From: an uncultured Pelagibacteraceae bacterium
GTDB taxonomy: Bacteria; Pseudomonadota; Alphaproteobacteria; Pelagibacterales; Pelagibacteraceae
DNA: 64,000 nucleotides
Reading direction: 5' to 3'
Assembly: GCA_902576335.1 (NCBI GenBank)
Contig: CACGVC010000002.1
Coordinates: 62,001-126,000, forward strand
Both the position numbers and the translations under genes were made by a program. The notes under the pieces were generated by a model. It made no database searches. It was not told the origin of the DNA and worked only from the letters and a program-made list of their open reading frames with translations. Below are positions 45,940 to 56,575 of the stretch, piece after piece (position 1 is the first letter of the stretch; every line of letters begins with the position of its first letter).

Positions 45940-48900
45940 TGAGTACTTATAAAAAAAATTTAGAATTACTTACAAAAAATAATGTTTATTCTAAAGAAAT
46001 GGAACATGATGCATGTGGAGTAGGCTTAATTGCATCGACAGAGGGAAAAAAATCAAGAGAAGTTGTAGAGTATGGAATTGAAGCTTTAAAAGCTGTTTGG
46101 CATCGAGGGGCTGTTGATGCTGATGGAAAAACGGGTGATGGGGCAGGAATACATTTAGAAATACCTAAAGATTTTTTTGTTGAAAAAATAGAAGTTACAG
46201 GTCACACACACGATGGTTCTGATATTTGTGTTGGGATGATTTTTTTACCTAGGAATGATTATGCTTCACAGGAAAGCTGTAAAACTATTGTAGAAAGTGA
46301 GTTAACCAAAAACAATTTTAGTATTTATGGTTGGAGGCAGGTGCCTGTAAATCCGAAAGTTTTAGGAGAAAAGGCTCTTCAAACTATGCCAGAGATAATT
46401 CAAGTGCTTTTCAAAGCGAATAATAAAAATCTAATTGATAAAGATCTTGAGAGAAAAATTTATGAAACAAGAAAAAAAATTGAGAATAAAGCATTCAATT
46501 TATCATTAAATAATTTTTATATTTGTTCAATAAGCGCTAAATCAATTATCTATAAAGGCATGTTTTTAGCTGAGGCTATTTCAGATTTTTTCTTGGATTT
46601 AAAGGATGAGAGATTTATTTCAAGATTTGCAATTTTTCATCAGAGATTTTCAACCAACACCGCTCCGAGCTGGAGTTTGGCTCAACCGTTTAGAGCAGTC
46701 GCCCATAATGGTGAAATTAATACCTATAAAGGAAACAAAAACTGGATGAAAGTTCATGAACAGGAGATGAGTAGTCCTTTTTTTGAAAATATTGAAAATT
46801 TAAAGCCTGTTATACAAAAAGGAGTTTCAGACTCTGCAGCCCTAGATAATGTTTTTGAGTTATTAAATAAATCAGGCCAACCCGCTCCTTTAGCAAAATT
46901 AATGATGATACCTGATGCTTGGTCAAAAAGAAATAAAACTCTACCAAAAAACCATCAACAACTGTTTAATTTTTTAAATAGTACTATGGAACCTTGGGAT
47001 GGTCCTGCAGCAATTGCTGCAACAGATAATGAATGGGTTATTGCAGCAAATGACCGTAATGGTTTAAGACCCTTAAGATACGCAATCACAAAAGATAAGT
47101 TTCTCTTTGCTGGATCTGAAACTGGAATGATTGAATTAAATGAAAAAAGAATTTTATCAAAAGGTAGATTAGGCCCTGGTGAGATAATAGGGGTTAGAAT
47201 TGAAAAAGGTAAATTATTTACGAATAACCAAATTAAAGACTATTTAGCGAAAGAATATAAACATTTTAATTCTCAGATAATAGATTTAGATGAAAAATTA
47301 TTCATTTCTAATGAGAAAAATAATTTTGATGGCGAAGATCTAAGGAGACGACAACACACTTTTGGAATAAGCTTAGAAGATTTAGAGTTAATTTTACATC
47401 CAATGGCAGAAGATGCTAAAGAGGCAACAGGTTCTATGGGTGACGATACACCTTTAGCAGTTTTATCAGATAAATACAGACCACTTTATCATTTTTTTAG
47501 ACAAAACTTTAGTCAAGTGACTAACCCACCGATTGACTCTTTAAGAGAAAATAAAGTTATGAGTTTGAAAACTAGATTTGGTAATCTTGGAAATATTTTA
47601 GATTTTGATACTTTAACGAAAGAAAATATTTATGTTTTGAATAGCCCAGTTTTATCAAATTCACAATTTAATAAATTTATTAATTTTTTTGGCAAAAACT
47701 CGGTTTCTATAGATTGTACTTTTTCGAATGATCAAAATTTATTTGACTCTATTAAAAGGATCCAAAAAGAGTCAGAAATTGCTGTTAGACAGGGTGTGAC
47801 ACAATTAGTTTTAAGTGACAAAGATATTTCAAATAAGAGAATGCCTATGCCAATGTTGTTATGCGTTGGAGCGATTAATACTTTTTTAATTGATAAAAAA
47901 TTGAGAGGATATGTTTCAATCAATGTTCAATCTGGTGAGGCGTTAGACACTCACTCTTTTGCAACATTGATAGGAGTTGGAGCAACTACAGTTAATCCAT
48001 ATATAGCTTTTGATAGTTTATACCAAAGACATGAGAAAAAGTTATTTGGTCAGTATAGTTTTGATGAATGTGTTGAAAGGTATGTCAAATCAGTGAATGC
48101 AGGATTGTTAAAAATCATGTCAAAAATGGGTATCTCTGTTTTAAGTTCTTATAGGGGTGGATGTAATTTTGAGACTGTTGGTCTAAGTAGATCAATAGTT
48201 GATGATTATTTTCCAGGAGTTACCTCAAAAATTTCTGGTATTGGATTGTCAGGAATTGAAAAAAAAATACGTGCAATACATAAAGAAGCATTTGAGAACA
48301 CTGATACGGTTTTGCCTATTGGTGGTATTTATAGATACAGAAAGAATGGAGAAACACATCAATATCAAGGCAGATTAATCCACTTATTACAGAGTGCAGT
48401 GGGGTCAAATTCTTATTCAGCATATAAAAAATATGCTGAGGGAATATATAACTTGCCACCAATTAATTTAAGGGATTTGATTGATTTTAGAAAAAAAAAA
48501 TTAGGCCCATCTATTCAAATTTCTGAGGTTGAACCGATAGAAAAAATATTAAAGAGATTTGGTAGTGGAAGCATGTCTCATGGAGCATTATCTAAGGAGG
48601 CACATGAAACTTTGGCTATTGGGATGAATAGGATTAAAGGTGCATCCTGCAGCGGAGAAGGTGGTGAAGATGCAAACAGATTCAAAATCATGGACTCTGG
48701 TGATAGTGCGAATTCAAGAGTGAAGCAAATCGCATCTGCAAGATTTGGTGTAACTATAAATTATTTAAACAATTGCAATGAAATTGAGATTAAAATTGCT
48801 CAAGGAGCAAAACCTGGTGAGGGTGGTCAATTACCAGGATTTAAAGTAACAGATGAAATTGCTAAGCTAAGACATTCAACGCCAGGCGTGACATTAATTT

Positions 48901-50444
48901 CTCCACCTCCACATCATGATATTTATTCAATTGAGGATTTAGCTCAGCTTATTTATGATTTAAAACAAATTAACCCAAAGGCACGAATTGGAGTTAAATT
49001 AGTTGCGTCATCAGGCGTAGGTACCATTGCAGCTGGAGTGGCAAAAGCTAAAGCTGATATAATTTTAATTTCAGGACATAATGGAGGAACTGGAGCTACA
49101 CCACAAACGAGTGTAAAATATGTAGGCATTCCTTGGGAGATGGGACTTACAGAGGCAAATCAAGTTTTGACATTAAATAATCTAAGACACAAAGTTACCT
49201 TAAGAACTGATGGAGGCATTAAAACGGGAAGAGACGTTGTTATTGCAGCTATGATGGGTGCAGAGGAATATGGTGTAGCAACTACCGCTTTAGTGGCGAT
49301 GGGTTGCATTATGGTAAGGCAATGTCATTCAAATACTTGTCCTGTAGGAGTATGTACACAAGATGAAAAACTAAGAGAAAAATTTACTGGAACTCCTGAT
49401 AAAGTAGTAAATCTATTTACGTTTATCGCTACAGAGGTAAGAGAAATTTTAGCTTCACTTGGTTTTAAATCTTTAAATGAAGTTATCGGTCGAACAGATT
49501 TATTGATGCAAGTAAGTAAAGCCTCGCCTAATCTAGATGATTTAGATCTTAATCCACTATTTGTACAAGCAGACCCTGGTAATAACAAGAGGTACTGTGA
49601 GATATCGGAAATTAACGAAGTTCCAGATACGCTGGATCAAGATATTTGGCCTCAAATAGAAAAGGCTTTAGATAACTCTGAGAAAATAAATAATGAGTTT
49701 TTAATTCAAAATACTAATAGAGCTGTAGGTACTAGAATTTCACATCATTTGTATAAAAAATATGGTTATGAAAAATTAGAGGAAAATTTTTTAACTCTTG
49801 ACTTTAAAGGTTCAGCTGGACAATCTTTTGGGGCATTTACGACAAAAGGACTTAAGCTTAATTTAAAAGGTGATGCAAATGATTACGTTGGTAAAGGTTT
49901 ATCAGGAGCTACTATTTCAATAAAACTTTCTGATGAAAGTAATTTAATTTCAAATGAGAATACTATTATTGGTAATACAGTTCTTTATGGTGCAACTTCA
50001 GGTAAACTGTTTGCAGCCGGTCAAGCTGGCGATAGATTTGCAGTAAGAAATTCTGGTGCAATAACTGTTGTCGAAGGTTGTGACTCAAATGGTTGTGAAT
50101 ATATGACAGGTGGAACGGCAGTAATTCTTGGAGATGTTGGTGATAATTTTGCAGCTGGCATGACAGGGGGTATGGCTTTTATTTATGATAAATCAAAAGA
50201 ATTTGAAAAAAAAGTAAACCCTGACTCAGTCGTATGGCAGAATGTAGAGACCGAATATTGGTCAAAATTTTTAAAAGAGTTAGTACTCGAACATAGTAAT
50301 GAAACTGGATCTAATTTGTCAAAAAAAATAATTGATGATTTTGACAACGAGTTAAAGAATTTTGTACAGGTTTGTCCGAAAGAAATGATAGATAAGCTTA
50401 AAAATCCAATTTCTACAAAAACAAAAATACAAAAAGTTAGCTAA
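45939..50444 (+). CDS. gltB: Glutamate synthase large subunit
   Basis: Makes two glutamates from glutamine and 2-oxoglutarate. The 1501-residue protein has the N-terminal glutaminase nucleophile at C26 (HDACGVGLIAS), implying a 25-residue propeptide. The FMN/synthase domain has ISGHNGGTGATPQTSVKY, the 3Fe-4S cysteines CHSNTCPVGVC lie near residue 1128, and the C-terminal beta-helix domain begins about 1260 (GSAGQSFGAF). The length is normal. It ends within the convergent hydrolase gene (8-bp overlap). Confidence 0.97.
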   Translation: MSTYKKNLELLTKNNVYSKEMEHDACGVGLIASTEGKKSREVVEYGIEALKAVWHRGAVDADGKTGDGAGIHLEIPKDFFVEKIEVTGHTHDGSDICVGMIFLPRNDYASQESCKTIVESELTKNNFSIYGWRQVPVNPKVLGEKALQTMPEIIQVLFKANNKNLIDKDLERKIYETRKKIENKAFNLSLNNFYICSISAKSIIYKGMFLAEAISDFFLDLKDERFISRFAIFHQRFSTNTAPSWSLAQPFRAVAHNGEINTYKGNKNWMKVHEQEMSSPFFENIENLKPVIQKGVSDSAALDNVFELLNKSGQPAPLAKLMMIPDAWSKRNKTLPKNHQQLFNFLNSTMEPWDGPAAIAATDNEWVIAANDRNGLRPLRYAITKDKFLFAGSETGMIELNEKRILSKGRLGPGEIIGVRIEKGKLFTNNQIKDYLAKEYKHFNSQIIDLDEKLFISNEKNNFDGEDLRRRQHTFGISLEDLELILHPMAEDAKEATGSMGDDTPLAVLSDKYRPLYHFFRQNFSQVTNPPIDSLRENKVMSLKTRFGNLGNILDFDTLTKENIYVLNSPVLSNSQFNKFINFFGKNSVSIDCTFSNDQNLFDSIKRIQKESEIAVRQGVTQLVLSDKDISNKRMPMPMLLCVGAINTFLIDKKLRGYVSINVQSGEALDTHSFATLIGVGATTVNPYIAFDSLYQRHEKKLFGQYSFDECVERYVKSVNAGLLKIMSKMGISVLSSYRGGCNFETVGLSRSIVDDYFPGVTSKISGIGLSGIEKKIRAIHKEAFENTDTVLPIGGIYRYRKNGETHQYQGRLIHLLQSAVGSNSYSAYKKYAEGIYNLPPINLRDLIDFRKKKLGPSIQISEVEPIEKILKRFGSGSMSHGALSKEAHETLAIGMNRIKGASCSGEGGEDANRFKIMDSGDSANSRVKQIASARFGVTINYLNNCNEIEIKIAQGAKPGEGGQLPGFKVTDEIAKLRHSTPGVTLISPPPHHDIYSIEDLAQLIYDLKQINPKARIGVKLVASSGVGTIAAGVAKAKADIILISGHNGGTGATPQTSVKYVGIPWEMGLTEANQVLTLNNLRHKVTLRTDGGIKTGRDVVIAAMMGAEEYGVATTALVAMGCIMVRQCHSNTCPVGVCTQDEKLREKFTGTPDKVVNLFTFIATEVREILASLGFKSLNEVIGRTDLLMQVSKASPNLDDLDLNPLFVQADPGNNKRYCEISEINEVPDTLDQDIWPQIEKALDNSEKINNEFLIQNTNRAVGTRISHHLYKKYGYEKLEENFLTLDFKGSAGQSFGAFTTKGLKLNLKGDANDYVGKGLSGATISIKLSDESNLISNENTIIGNTVLYGATSGKLFAAGQAGDRFAVRNSGAITVVEGCDSNGCEYMTGGTAVILGDVGDNFAAGMTGGMAFIYDKSKEFEKKVNPDSVVWQNVETEYWSKFLKELVLEHSNETGSNLSKKIIDDFDNELKNFVQVCPKEMIDKLKNPISTKTKIQKVS

Positions 50445-51183
50445 TCATTAATTTTAACTCTCTTTTCAATATCTTAAGCCATTTAGGTGAAGACAAACTA
50501 TGATCACCGTTTTTTAAAATTACTAATTTCTTTTTTTTTGATTTAAAAATTTTCAAAATTTTTTTTGAGTAAATTACGGGAACAGACTCATCTTTTCTCC
50601 CATGAACCATTGTTACATTTACATTTTGATTTATTTTTTTGTTTAAAACTTTGTTCTTTTTCCCATCTTTTAATAATTGATGAGTAATTGGATAAGTGTA
50701 GTCACCATATTTAAGAGAATATATACCATTTTTAATAATTTCCGATTTAATTTTTTTTGTAAATTTCCTCCACATTAAGTGTTCTAGAAATTCGGGTGCT
50801 GACCCAATTCCTAAAAAACCTACGATTTGTTTCTTAAAATATTTAAATTGATTTAATGAAATCCAAGAACCCATGCTTGACCCAATTAATATTATGTTAT
50901 TTTTTTTGACAATTTTTCTAATTAGTTGAGAAGTTTCATTTGTCCATTTGGTTATATTCCCATCAATAAATTTTCCTGATGATTTTCCATGGCCGGAATA
51001 TTCTAAAGCTAAAAAACCTAAATTATTTTTCTTTGCAAATCTTAAAAAAGTTTTGGGTTTTTGACCTTCTAGGTCCGATTTAAAACCATGAAGAAAAACA
51101 AGATAAGTGTTTTTCTTCTTAAAATTCGTCAAATATCTTATTCTTTTAGTTTTTGTTAGTTTTAAGTATTTAAACTTAGTCAT
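50437..51183 (-). CDS. Alpha/beta hydrolase
   Basis: The 248-residue protein has the fold's HGFKSDLEGQK loop, the nucleophile elbow GSSMGSWIS, an acid in HGRKDESVPV and the catalytic His in NGDHSLSSP, plus YSGHGKSSG typical of the BEM46/palmitoyl-thioesterase-like group. It has no signal peptide but a Lys-rich N-terminus. Substrate unknown. Confidence 0.78.
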   Translation of the reverse strand: MTKFKYLKLTKTKRIRYLTNFKKKNTYLVFLHGFKSDLEGQKPKTFLRFAKKNNLGFLALEYSGHGKSSGKFIDGNITKWTNETSQLIRKIVKKNNIILIGSSMGSWISLNQFKYFKKQIVGFLGIGSAPEFLEHLMWRKFTKKIKSEIIKNGIYSLKYGDYTYPITHQLLKDGKKNKVLNKKINQNVNVTMVHGRKDESVPVIYSKKILKIFKSKKKKLVILKNGDHSLSSPKWLKILKRELKLMIS

Positions 51184-51225
51184 AAAAGTTTATTAGTTAT
51201 TTCGATTATTATATAATTAATTCTG

Positions 51226-52380
51226 ATGTCATTTAATTTAAAAGTTTTACAAGTTATCCCCAAACTAGGCTACGGGGGAGCTGAAACCGGTTGTTATGAT
51301 ATTGCTCATTATCTTCCAGAAAATAACTGTAAATCTTTCATAGTTACAAGTGGTGGTGAGCTAACAAAATTTATAGATAGGAAAAAAGTAAAATTAATTA
51401 GATTACCTGTTCATAGCAAAAATCCTTTTTTAATTTTATTAAACTCAATAATTTTAGTTTTTATTATTTTATTTTACAATATATCCATAGTTCACGCTCG
51501 AAGTAGAGCGCCAGCTTGGTCTTGTTTAATCGCAACTAAATTAACGGGAAGAAAATTTGTAACAACTTTCCATGGTACATATAATTTTAATGGAAAAATC
51601 AAAAAATTTTATAATTCGGTTATGGTTAGATCAGACCTTGTTATAGCTGGATCTAATTTTATTTTTTCCCACATTAAAGAAAATTATTCAAATCTCATTG
51701 ATGTAAAAAAAAAATTACTTGTAATATTTAGAGGAGTAAATGTAGATTATTTTGACCCCAGTACAATGTTAGAAAAGGATGAAAAAAAATTATTAAACGA
51801 ATGGGGCATATTAGAAAATAAAAAAATTATTTTGTTACCTGGTAGATTAACATCCTGGAAAGGTCAGGAACTATTTATTGAAGCGATAAATTTGGTTAAT
51901 ATTGAATTAGGTTACGAAGCATTTTACGCAGTAGTCTTAGGTAATGATCAAGGACGAGATGCGTATAAAAAAAAGTTACATCATCTTTGTGAACAATTCA
52001 AAATTTCTAACCAAATAAAATTTATTGACTCTTGTAAAAATATGGCTCTGGCTTATAAAGTTTCTGATATAATTGTTTCAGCATCAATTGAACCGGAGGC
52101 ATTTGGACGAATTGCAGTAGAAGCCCAATCAATGGAAAAGCTGATAATTGCTAGTAATATCGGTGGATCAAATGAAACTGTGATTAATGAAAAGACAGGT
52201 TTATTGTTTGAGTCTGGAGATTCAAAATCTTTAAGTAAAAAAATAATCCAAGCTTTGACTATGGACGAAAGCTTATTGAAAACTATGGGTATTGAAGGTA
52301 GAAAAAACATTGTAAAAAAATTTAATGTTGAAAAAATGTGTTTTTCTACTTATTCAGAGTATAAAAGATTGTTAAATTAA
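51226..52380 (+). CDS. GT4-family glycosyltransferase
   Basis: The 384-residue protein has the GT-B fold with an N-terminal GYGGAETGCYDIAHY, HARSRAPAW, and in the C-terminal half LLPGRLTSWKGQELFIEA and the nucleotide-sugar EPEAFGRIAVEAQSM motif with the E-x7-E pattern. It likely transfers a sugar in surface polysaccharide or lipopolysaccharide synthesis; donor and acceptor are unknown. The next gene, thrS, starts on the base after its stop. Confidence 0.85.
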   Translation: MSFNLKVLQVIPKLGYGGAETGCYDIAHYLPENNCKSFIVTSGGELTKFIDRKKVKLIRLPVHSKNPFLILLNSIILVFIILFYNISIVHARSRAPAWSCLIATKLTGRKFVTTFHGTYNFNGKIKKFYNSVMVRSDLVIAGSNFIFSHIKENYSNLIDVKKKLLVIFRGVNVDYFDPSTMLEKDEKKLLNEWGILENKKIILLPGRLTSWKGQELFIEAINLVNIELGYEAFYAVVLGNDQGRDAYKKKLHHLCEQFKISNQIKFIDSCKNMALAYKVSDIIVSASIEPEAFGRIAVEAQSMEKLIIASNIGGSNETVINEKTGLLFESGDSKSLSKKIIQALTMDESLLKTMGIEGRKNIVKKFNVEKMCFSTYSEYKRLLN

Positions 52381-54294
52381 ATGCCTATAATTTCATTACC
52401 TGACGGAAAAACTTTAAATTTTCAAAAAGAAGTTACTGGATTGGAAATTGCAGATAGGATTAGTAAATCTCTCTCAAAACAAGCACTAATTATGAGCGTA
52501 GATGGTCAATTAAAAGATTTGTATTTTTCTATTGATAAAGATTGCTCAGTTAAAATTTTCACCTCAAAAGATCCTGAGGGGTTAGAAGTTATTCGACATG
52601 ATACTGCACATATAATGGCCATGGCTGTTCAAGAATTGTATCCAGGAACTCAAGTAACTATTGGGCCAGTAATTGAAAATGGCTTTTATTACGATTTTGC
52701 CCGAAAGGAACCTTTTACAAAGGATGATTTAAAAAAAATAGAGAAAAGGATGTCAGAAATTATTGATAAAGATTTTAAAACAAGAAGAGAGGTTTGGGAA
52801 AGAGATAAAGCAATAAGCCATTTTAAAAAAATTGGTGAGAAATATAAGGCTGAAATAATTGAAAGTATTCCAGAAAATGAGGAGCTTTCTGTTTATTATC
52901 ATGGTGAAACATGGCATGATTTATGCAGAGGTCCTCATTTAGTATCGTCTGGCAAAATTGGTAAAGCATTTAAACTAACAAAAGTCTCGGGAGCCTATTG
53001 GCGTGGAGACTCAAATAATGAAATGCTCCAAAGAATTTATGGAACAGGCTGGGCTAATCAAAAAGACTTGGATGATCACTTAAATAGAATTGAAGAAGCA
53101 GAAAAAAGAGATCACAGAAAAATAGGAAAAGAAATGGATTTATTTCATTTTAGAGAGGAAAGTCCTGGCTCGGTTTTTTGGCACGAAAAAGGTTGGAGCT
53201 TATTTCAAAAATTAATCGATTATATGAGAATGAAACAAAATATTGCTGGTTATAAAGAGATAAATACTCCAGAAGTTTTAGATAGAAGTTTATGGGAAAA
53301 ATCTGGACACTGGGAAAAATTTGGGGCAAATATGTATACCACAACTACTCCAGATGAAAAAATTTTTGCCGTAAAGCCTATGAATTGCCCAGGTTGCATT
53401 GAAGTTTTTAATCAAGGCCTTAAGAGCTATAAAGATTTACCTTTAAAGATGTCAGAGTTTGGAAAAGTTCACCGTTATGAGCCTTCAGGGGCATTACATG
53501 GTTTGTTAAGGGTAAGAGCCTTCACGCAAGACGATGCTCATATATTTTGTACCGAAGATCAAATTACTCAAGAGTGCTTGATAGTAACAAATCTTATTTT
53601 AGAAATTTATAAAGATTTAGGTTTTGAAAATGTCATTTTAAAATATTCTGATAGACCTGAATTAAGAGTTGGAGATGATAGTGTATGGGATAAAGCAGAA
53701 TCTGCTTTATTAGAAGCAGTTAAAGCAACTAAATTAGAATATAGTATAAATAAAGGTGAAGGTGCTTTCTATGGACCTAAAATCGAATTTGTTTTGAGAG
53801 ATGCTATTGGAAGAGATTGGCAGTGTGGAACTTTACAAGTCGACTTTAATTTGCCAGGTAGACTAGGTGCCTCATATGTAGATAGAGATGGAACAAAAAA
53901 AGTGCCGGTCATGATTCATAGAGCTTTGTTCGGTTCTTTAGAAAGATTTATAGGTATATTAATTGAAAATTATGCAGGAAAGTTTCCTTTCTGGATATCT
54001 CCATCACAAACAATGGTAATTCCGATTTCCGAGGAATTCAATGACTATGCTATTAAAGTTTGCGAAAAAATTAAGAATTCAGGCATGAGTTCTTCAGTAG
54101 ATTTAAAAAATAACAATCTAAATTATAAAATTAGAGATCATTCTTTAGCTAAGATACCAATTCTACTGATTTGTGGTAAAAAAGAAGTTGACAGTAAGAG
54201 TGTAACCATTAGAAGATTAGATTCTAATAAACAAGAAAATATGAAATTAGATTTATTTTTAAAAAGTTTTTCTGCACTAAACAAAGTATTTTAA
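52381..54294 (+). CDS. thrS: Threonyl-tRNA synthetase
   Basis: Class II synthetase charging tRNA-Thr. The 637-residue protein has a TGS domain at the start, the N2 editing domain (HDTAHIMAMAV, with H and C editing residues in HDLCRGPHL), the catalytic core with zinc ligands in MNCPGCIEVF and HRALFGSLERF, and the C-terminal anticodon domain (MVIPISEEF). It leads the thrS-infC-rpmI-rplT-pheS-pheT run. Confidence 0.96.
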   Translation: MPIISLPDGKTLNFQKEVTGLEIADRISKSLSKQALIMSVDGQLKDLYFSIDKDCSVKIFTSKDPEGLEVIRHDTAHIMAMAVQELYPGTQVTIGPVIENGFYYDFARKEPFTKDDLKKIEKRMSEIIDKDFKTRREVWERDKAISHFKKIGEKYKAEIIESIPENEELSVYYHGETWHDLCRGPHLVSSGKIGKAFKLTKVSGAYWRGDSNNEMLQRIYGTGWANQKDLDDHLNRIEEAEKRDHRKIGKEMDLFHFREESPGSVFWHEKGWSLFQKLIDYMRMKQNIAGYKEINTPEVLDRSLWEKSGHWEKFGANMYTTTTPDEKIFAVKPMNCPGCIEVFNQGLKSYKDLPLKMSEFGKVHRYEPSGALHGLLRVRAFTQDDAHIFCTEDQITQECLIVTNLILEIYKDLGFENVILKYSDRPELRVGDDSVWDKAESALLEAVKATKLEYSINKGEGAFYGPKIEFVLRDAIGRDWQCGTLQVDFNLPGRLGASYVDRDGTKKVPVMIHRALFGSLERFIGILIENYAGKFPFWISPSQTMVIPISEEFNDYAIKVCEKIKNSGMSSSVDLKNNNLNYKIRDHSLAKIPILLICGKKEVDSKSVTIRRLDSNKQENMKLDLFLKSFSALNKVF

Positions 54295-54300
54295 AATTTA

Positions 54301-54846
54301 GTGGCAGATATCAAACAAAATTATTTCCAAAAAAGAACTAAAGATCGTGGCCCGAGATCTAATAATAGAATTTCATCACCAGAAGTTCAGGTTATTGCAA
54401 ATGATGGAAATAATTTAGGAATTTTGAATACAAATGAGGCAATTACAATCGCTAAGAAAGAGGGATTAGATCTAATAGAAATATCTCCCAATACTAATCC
54501 ACCTGTCTGTAAAATTATGGATATGGGAAAGTTTAAATATGATGCTCAAAAAAAAGCAAACCTTGCAAAGAAAAAGCAAAAAATAGTCTCATTGAAAGAA
54601 ATAAAGATGCGACCTGTTACAGAGACCCATGATTATGAATTCAAAGTAAAAAATGCAAAAAAATTTATTGCTAAAGGTGATAAAGTAAAATTTACAATAA
54701 GATTTAAAGGTAGAGAACTTCAACACTCCCACCTTGGAAATGAGCTTATGGCTAAAATTAAAGAGGATATGAAAGAAATTGGCAAAATAGAATTACATCC
54801 AAAGTTTGATGGTAAACAAATGATTATGGTAATCCAGCCTTTATAA
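54301..54846 (+). CDS. infC: Translation initiation factor IF-3
   Basis: Binds the 30S subunit and checks start-codon choice. The 181-residue protein has the N-domain SPEVQVIANDGNNLGILNT, a long Lys-rich linker, and the C-domain GRELQHSHLGNELMAKIKED. Start is GTG rather than the rare AUU used in enteric infC autoregulation. It lies 6 bp after thrS and 53 bp before rpmI. Confidence 0.94.
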   Translation: MADIKQNYFQKRTKDRGPRSNNRISSPEVQVIANDGNNLGILNTNEAITIAKKEGLDLIEISPNTNPPVCKIMDMGKFKYDAQKKANLAKKKQKIVSLKEIKMRPVTETHDYEFKVKNAKKFIAKGDKVKFTIRFKGRELQHSHLGNELMAKIKEDMKEIGKIELHPKFDGKQMIMVIQPL

Positions 54847-54899
54847 GCCTTAATATAGGTTGTAAATTTATTTCTTTGTATGTATAACCTCGCTCAATT

Positions 54900-55106
54900 A
54901 TGCCAAAATTAAAAACCAAAAGCTCAGCAAAAAAAAGATTTAAGATATCAGCAAGAGGAAAAGTTATCATGGCCCAGGCTGGCAAAAGACATGGAATGAT
55001 TAAGAGAACTAATTCACAAATAAGAAAATTAAGAGGCACTACCACAATGTCAAAACAAGATGGAAAAATTGTTAAGTCGTACATGCCTTATAGTTTAAGA
55101 GGTTAA
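54900..55106 (+). CDS. rpmI: 50S ribosomal protein L35
   Basis: The 68-residue basic protein starts [14 protein letters not shown] and contains the [20 protein letters not shown] region typical of L35. It lies between infC and rplT, the latter starting one base after its stop. The 53-bp spacer before it has only a 5-bp AGGTT/AACCT complement and no convincing L20-binding leader. Confidence 0.94.
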   Translation: MPKLKTKSSAKKRFKISARGKVIMAQAGKRHGMIKRTNSQIRKLRGTTTMSKQDGKIVKSYMPYSLRG

Positions 55107-55107
55107 A

Positions 55108-55464
55108 ATGGCTAGAGTAAAAAGAGGTGTTACAAGTAGAGCAAAACATAAAAAAGTTTTAAAAGCTGTTAAAGGTCAGTGGGGTCGAAGAAAAAATACT
55201 ATTAGGGTTGCAAAACAAGCCATGGAAAAGGCAATGCAATATGCTTACAGAGACAGAAGAAATAAAAAAAGAGATTTTAAATCTTTATGGATTCAAAGGA
55301 TTAACGCAGGTGTAAGAGCTGAAGGATTAACTTATTCCAAATTTATTAATGGCCTAAATAAATGTGGAATTAAAATTGATAGAAAAATACTTGCAGAGAT
55401 AGCTTATGATAGTCCAGAAGCCTTTAAAACTATTGTCCAAAAAGCACAATCTGCACTAAATTAA
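55108..55464 (+). CDS. rplT: 50S ribosomal protein L20
   Basis: Early 23S rRNA-binding assembly protein, also the autoregulator of this operon in other bacteria. The 118-residue product has the basic N-terminal helix [21 protein letters not shown] and the C-terminal globular domain with [19 protein letters not shown]. The length is typical. pheS follows 43 bp later. Confidence 0.95.
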   Translation: MARVKRGVTSRAKHKKVLKAVKGQWGRRKNTIRVAKQAMEKAMQYAYRDRRNKKRDFKSLWIQRINAGVRAEGLTYSKFINGLNKCGIKIDRKILAEIAYDSPEAFKTIVQKAQSALN

Positions 55465-55507
55465 TCTTCACTATTGTTTTATTTCACTGAAGAAATAATC
55501 TGTAAAA

Positions 55508-56575
55508 ATGTCAGATCTTAAAAAAATAAAAGATGAACTTTTTTTGAAACTGAAAAGTAAATTAAACTTGTCAGAGGTAAATCAAATAAAATCTGATTTA
55601 TTTGGTAAGAATGGATTAATTTCATCGCAATTTAAAAAGATAGGAACCGTTGCAGAAACTGAGAGAAAAAAATTTGCCTCTGAACTGAATGTTATTAAAG
55701 ATGAATTACAAGACTTAATTAGTTTGAAAATAAAAGAAATTGAAAACGAGGAAATTAGAGAAAAGTTACAAAAAGAAAAAATTGATATTACTTTGCCCGA
55801 GAGACCATTTGTGAGAGGCAAAATTCATCCTGTGTCACAAACAATAGATGAAATATCCTCGATTTTTTCAGAAATTGGTTTTAGTGTTGAAGAAGGTCCA
55901 GATGTTGAGAGTGAATATAATAATTTTACTGCCCTCAATACTCCAGAAAATCATCCAGCTAGAGATATGCACGACACATTCTATCTTGATGAAAAAAAAG
56001 AAAGATTGTTACGCACTCATACTTCTCCAGTTCAAATTAGAACAATGTTAAAAGACAAACCACCGTTTAAAATAATAGCTCCTGGTAGAACATATAGGTC
56101 AGATAGTGATCAAACACATGCACCCATGTTTCATCAGGTTGAAGGTCTTCATATAGACAAAGATATTAATATGGGACATTTAAAAGGATGTCTAAATTAT
56201 TTTATTAAGGAATTTTTTGAATTGGACAAAATTAAAATGAGATTTAGACCAAGTCATTTTCCCTTCACAGAGCCATCTGCTGAAGTTGACATAGGATACG
56301 AGATGAAGGATGGCAAAATAATAATTGGTGAAGGCGATCAATGGCTTGAGATTTTGGGGTGTGGGATGGTACATCCAAATGTTTTAAGAAATGTTAAGGT
56401 AGATCCAATAAAGTTTCAAGGATACGCATTTGGGATGGGCATTGATAGGTTGGCTATGTTAAAGTATGGAATTAATGATTTAAGAGCTTTTTTCGATTGT
56501 GACTATAGATGGTTAAATCATTTCGGATTTGATCCTTTGGATGTACCAACAAATTATAGGGGCTTGAGTAGATGA
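55508..56575 (+). CDS. pheS: Phenylalanyl-tRNA synthetase alpha subunit
   Basis: Catalytic subunit of the (alpha-beta)2 class II synthetase. The 355-residue protein has an N-terminal coiled coil for tRNA binding and the core motifs [13 protein letters not shown], motif 2 [18 protein letters not shown] and MFHQVEG, and motif 3 [14 protein letters not shown]. It overlaps pheT by an ATGA. Confidence 0.96.
   Translation: MSDLKKIKDELFLKLKSKLNLSEVNQIKSDLFGKNGLISSQFKKIGTVAETERKKFASELNVIKDELQDLISLKIKEIENEEIREKLQKEKIDITLPERPFVRGKIHPVSQTIDEISSIFSEIGFSVEEGPDVESEYNNFTALNTPENHPARDMHDTFYLDEKKERLLRTHTSPVQIRTMLKDKPPFKIIAPGRTYRSDSDQTHAPMFHQVEGLHIDKDINMGHLKGCLNYFIKEFFELDKIKMRFRPSHFPFTEPSAEVDIGYEMKDGKIIIGEGDQWLEILGCGMVHPNVLRNVKVDPIKFQGYAFGMGIDRLAMLKYGINDLRAFFDCDYRWLNHFGFDPLDVPTNYRGLSR

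Noticed and set aside
54852..54892. L20-binding leader between infC and rpmI
   Set aside because: Only a 5-bp AGGTT/AACCT complement is present, too weak to support a structured leader.
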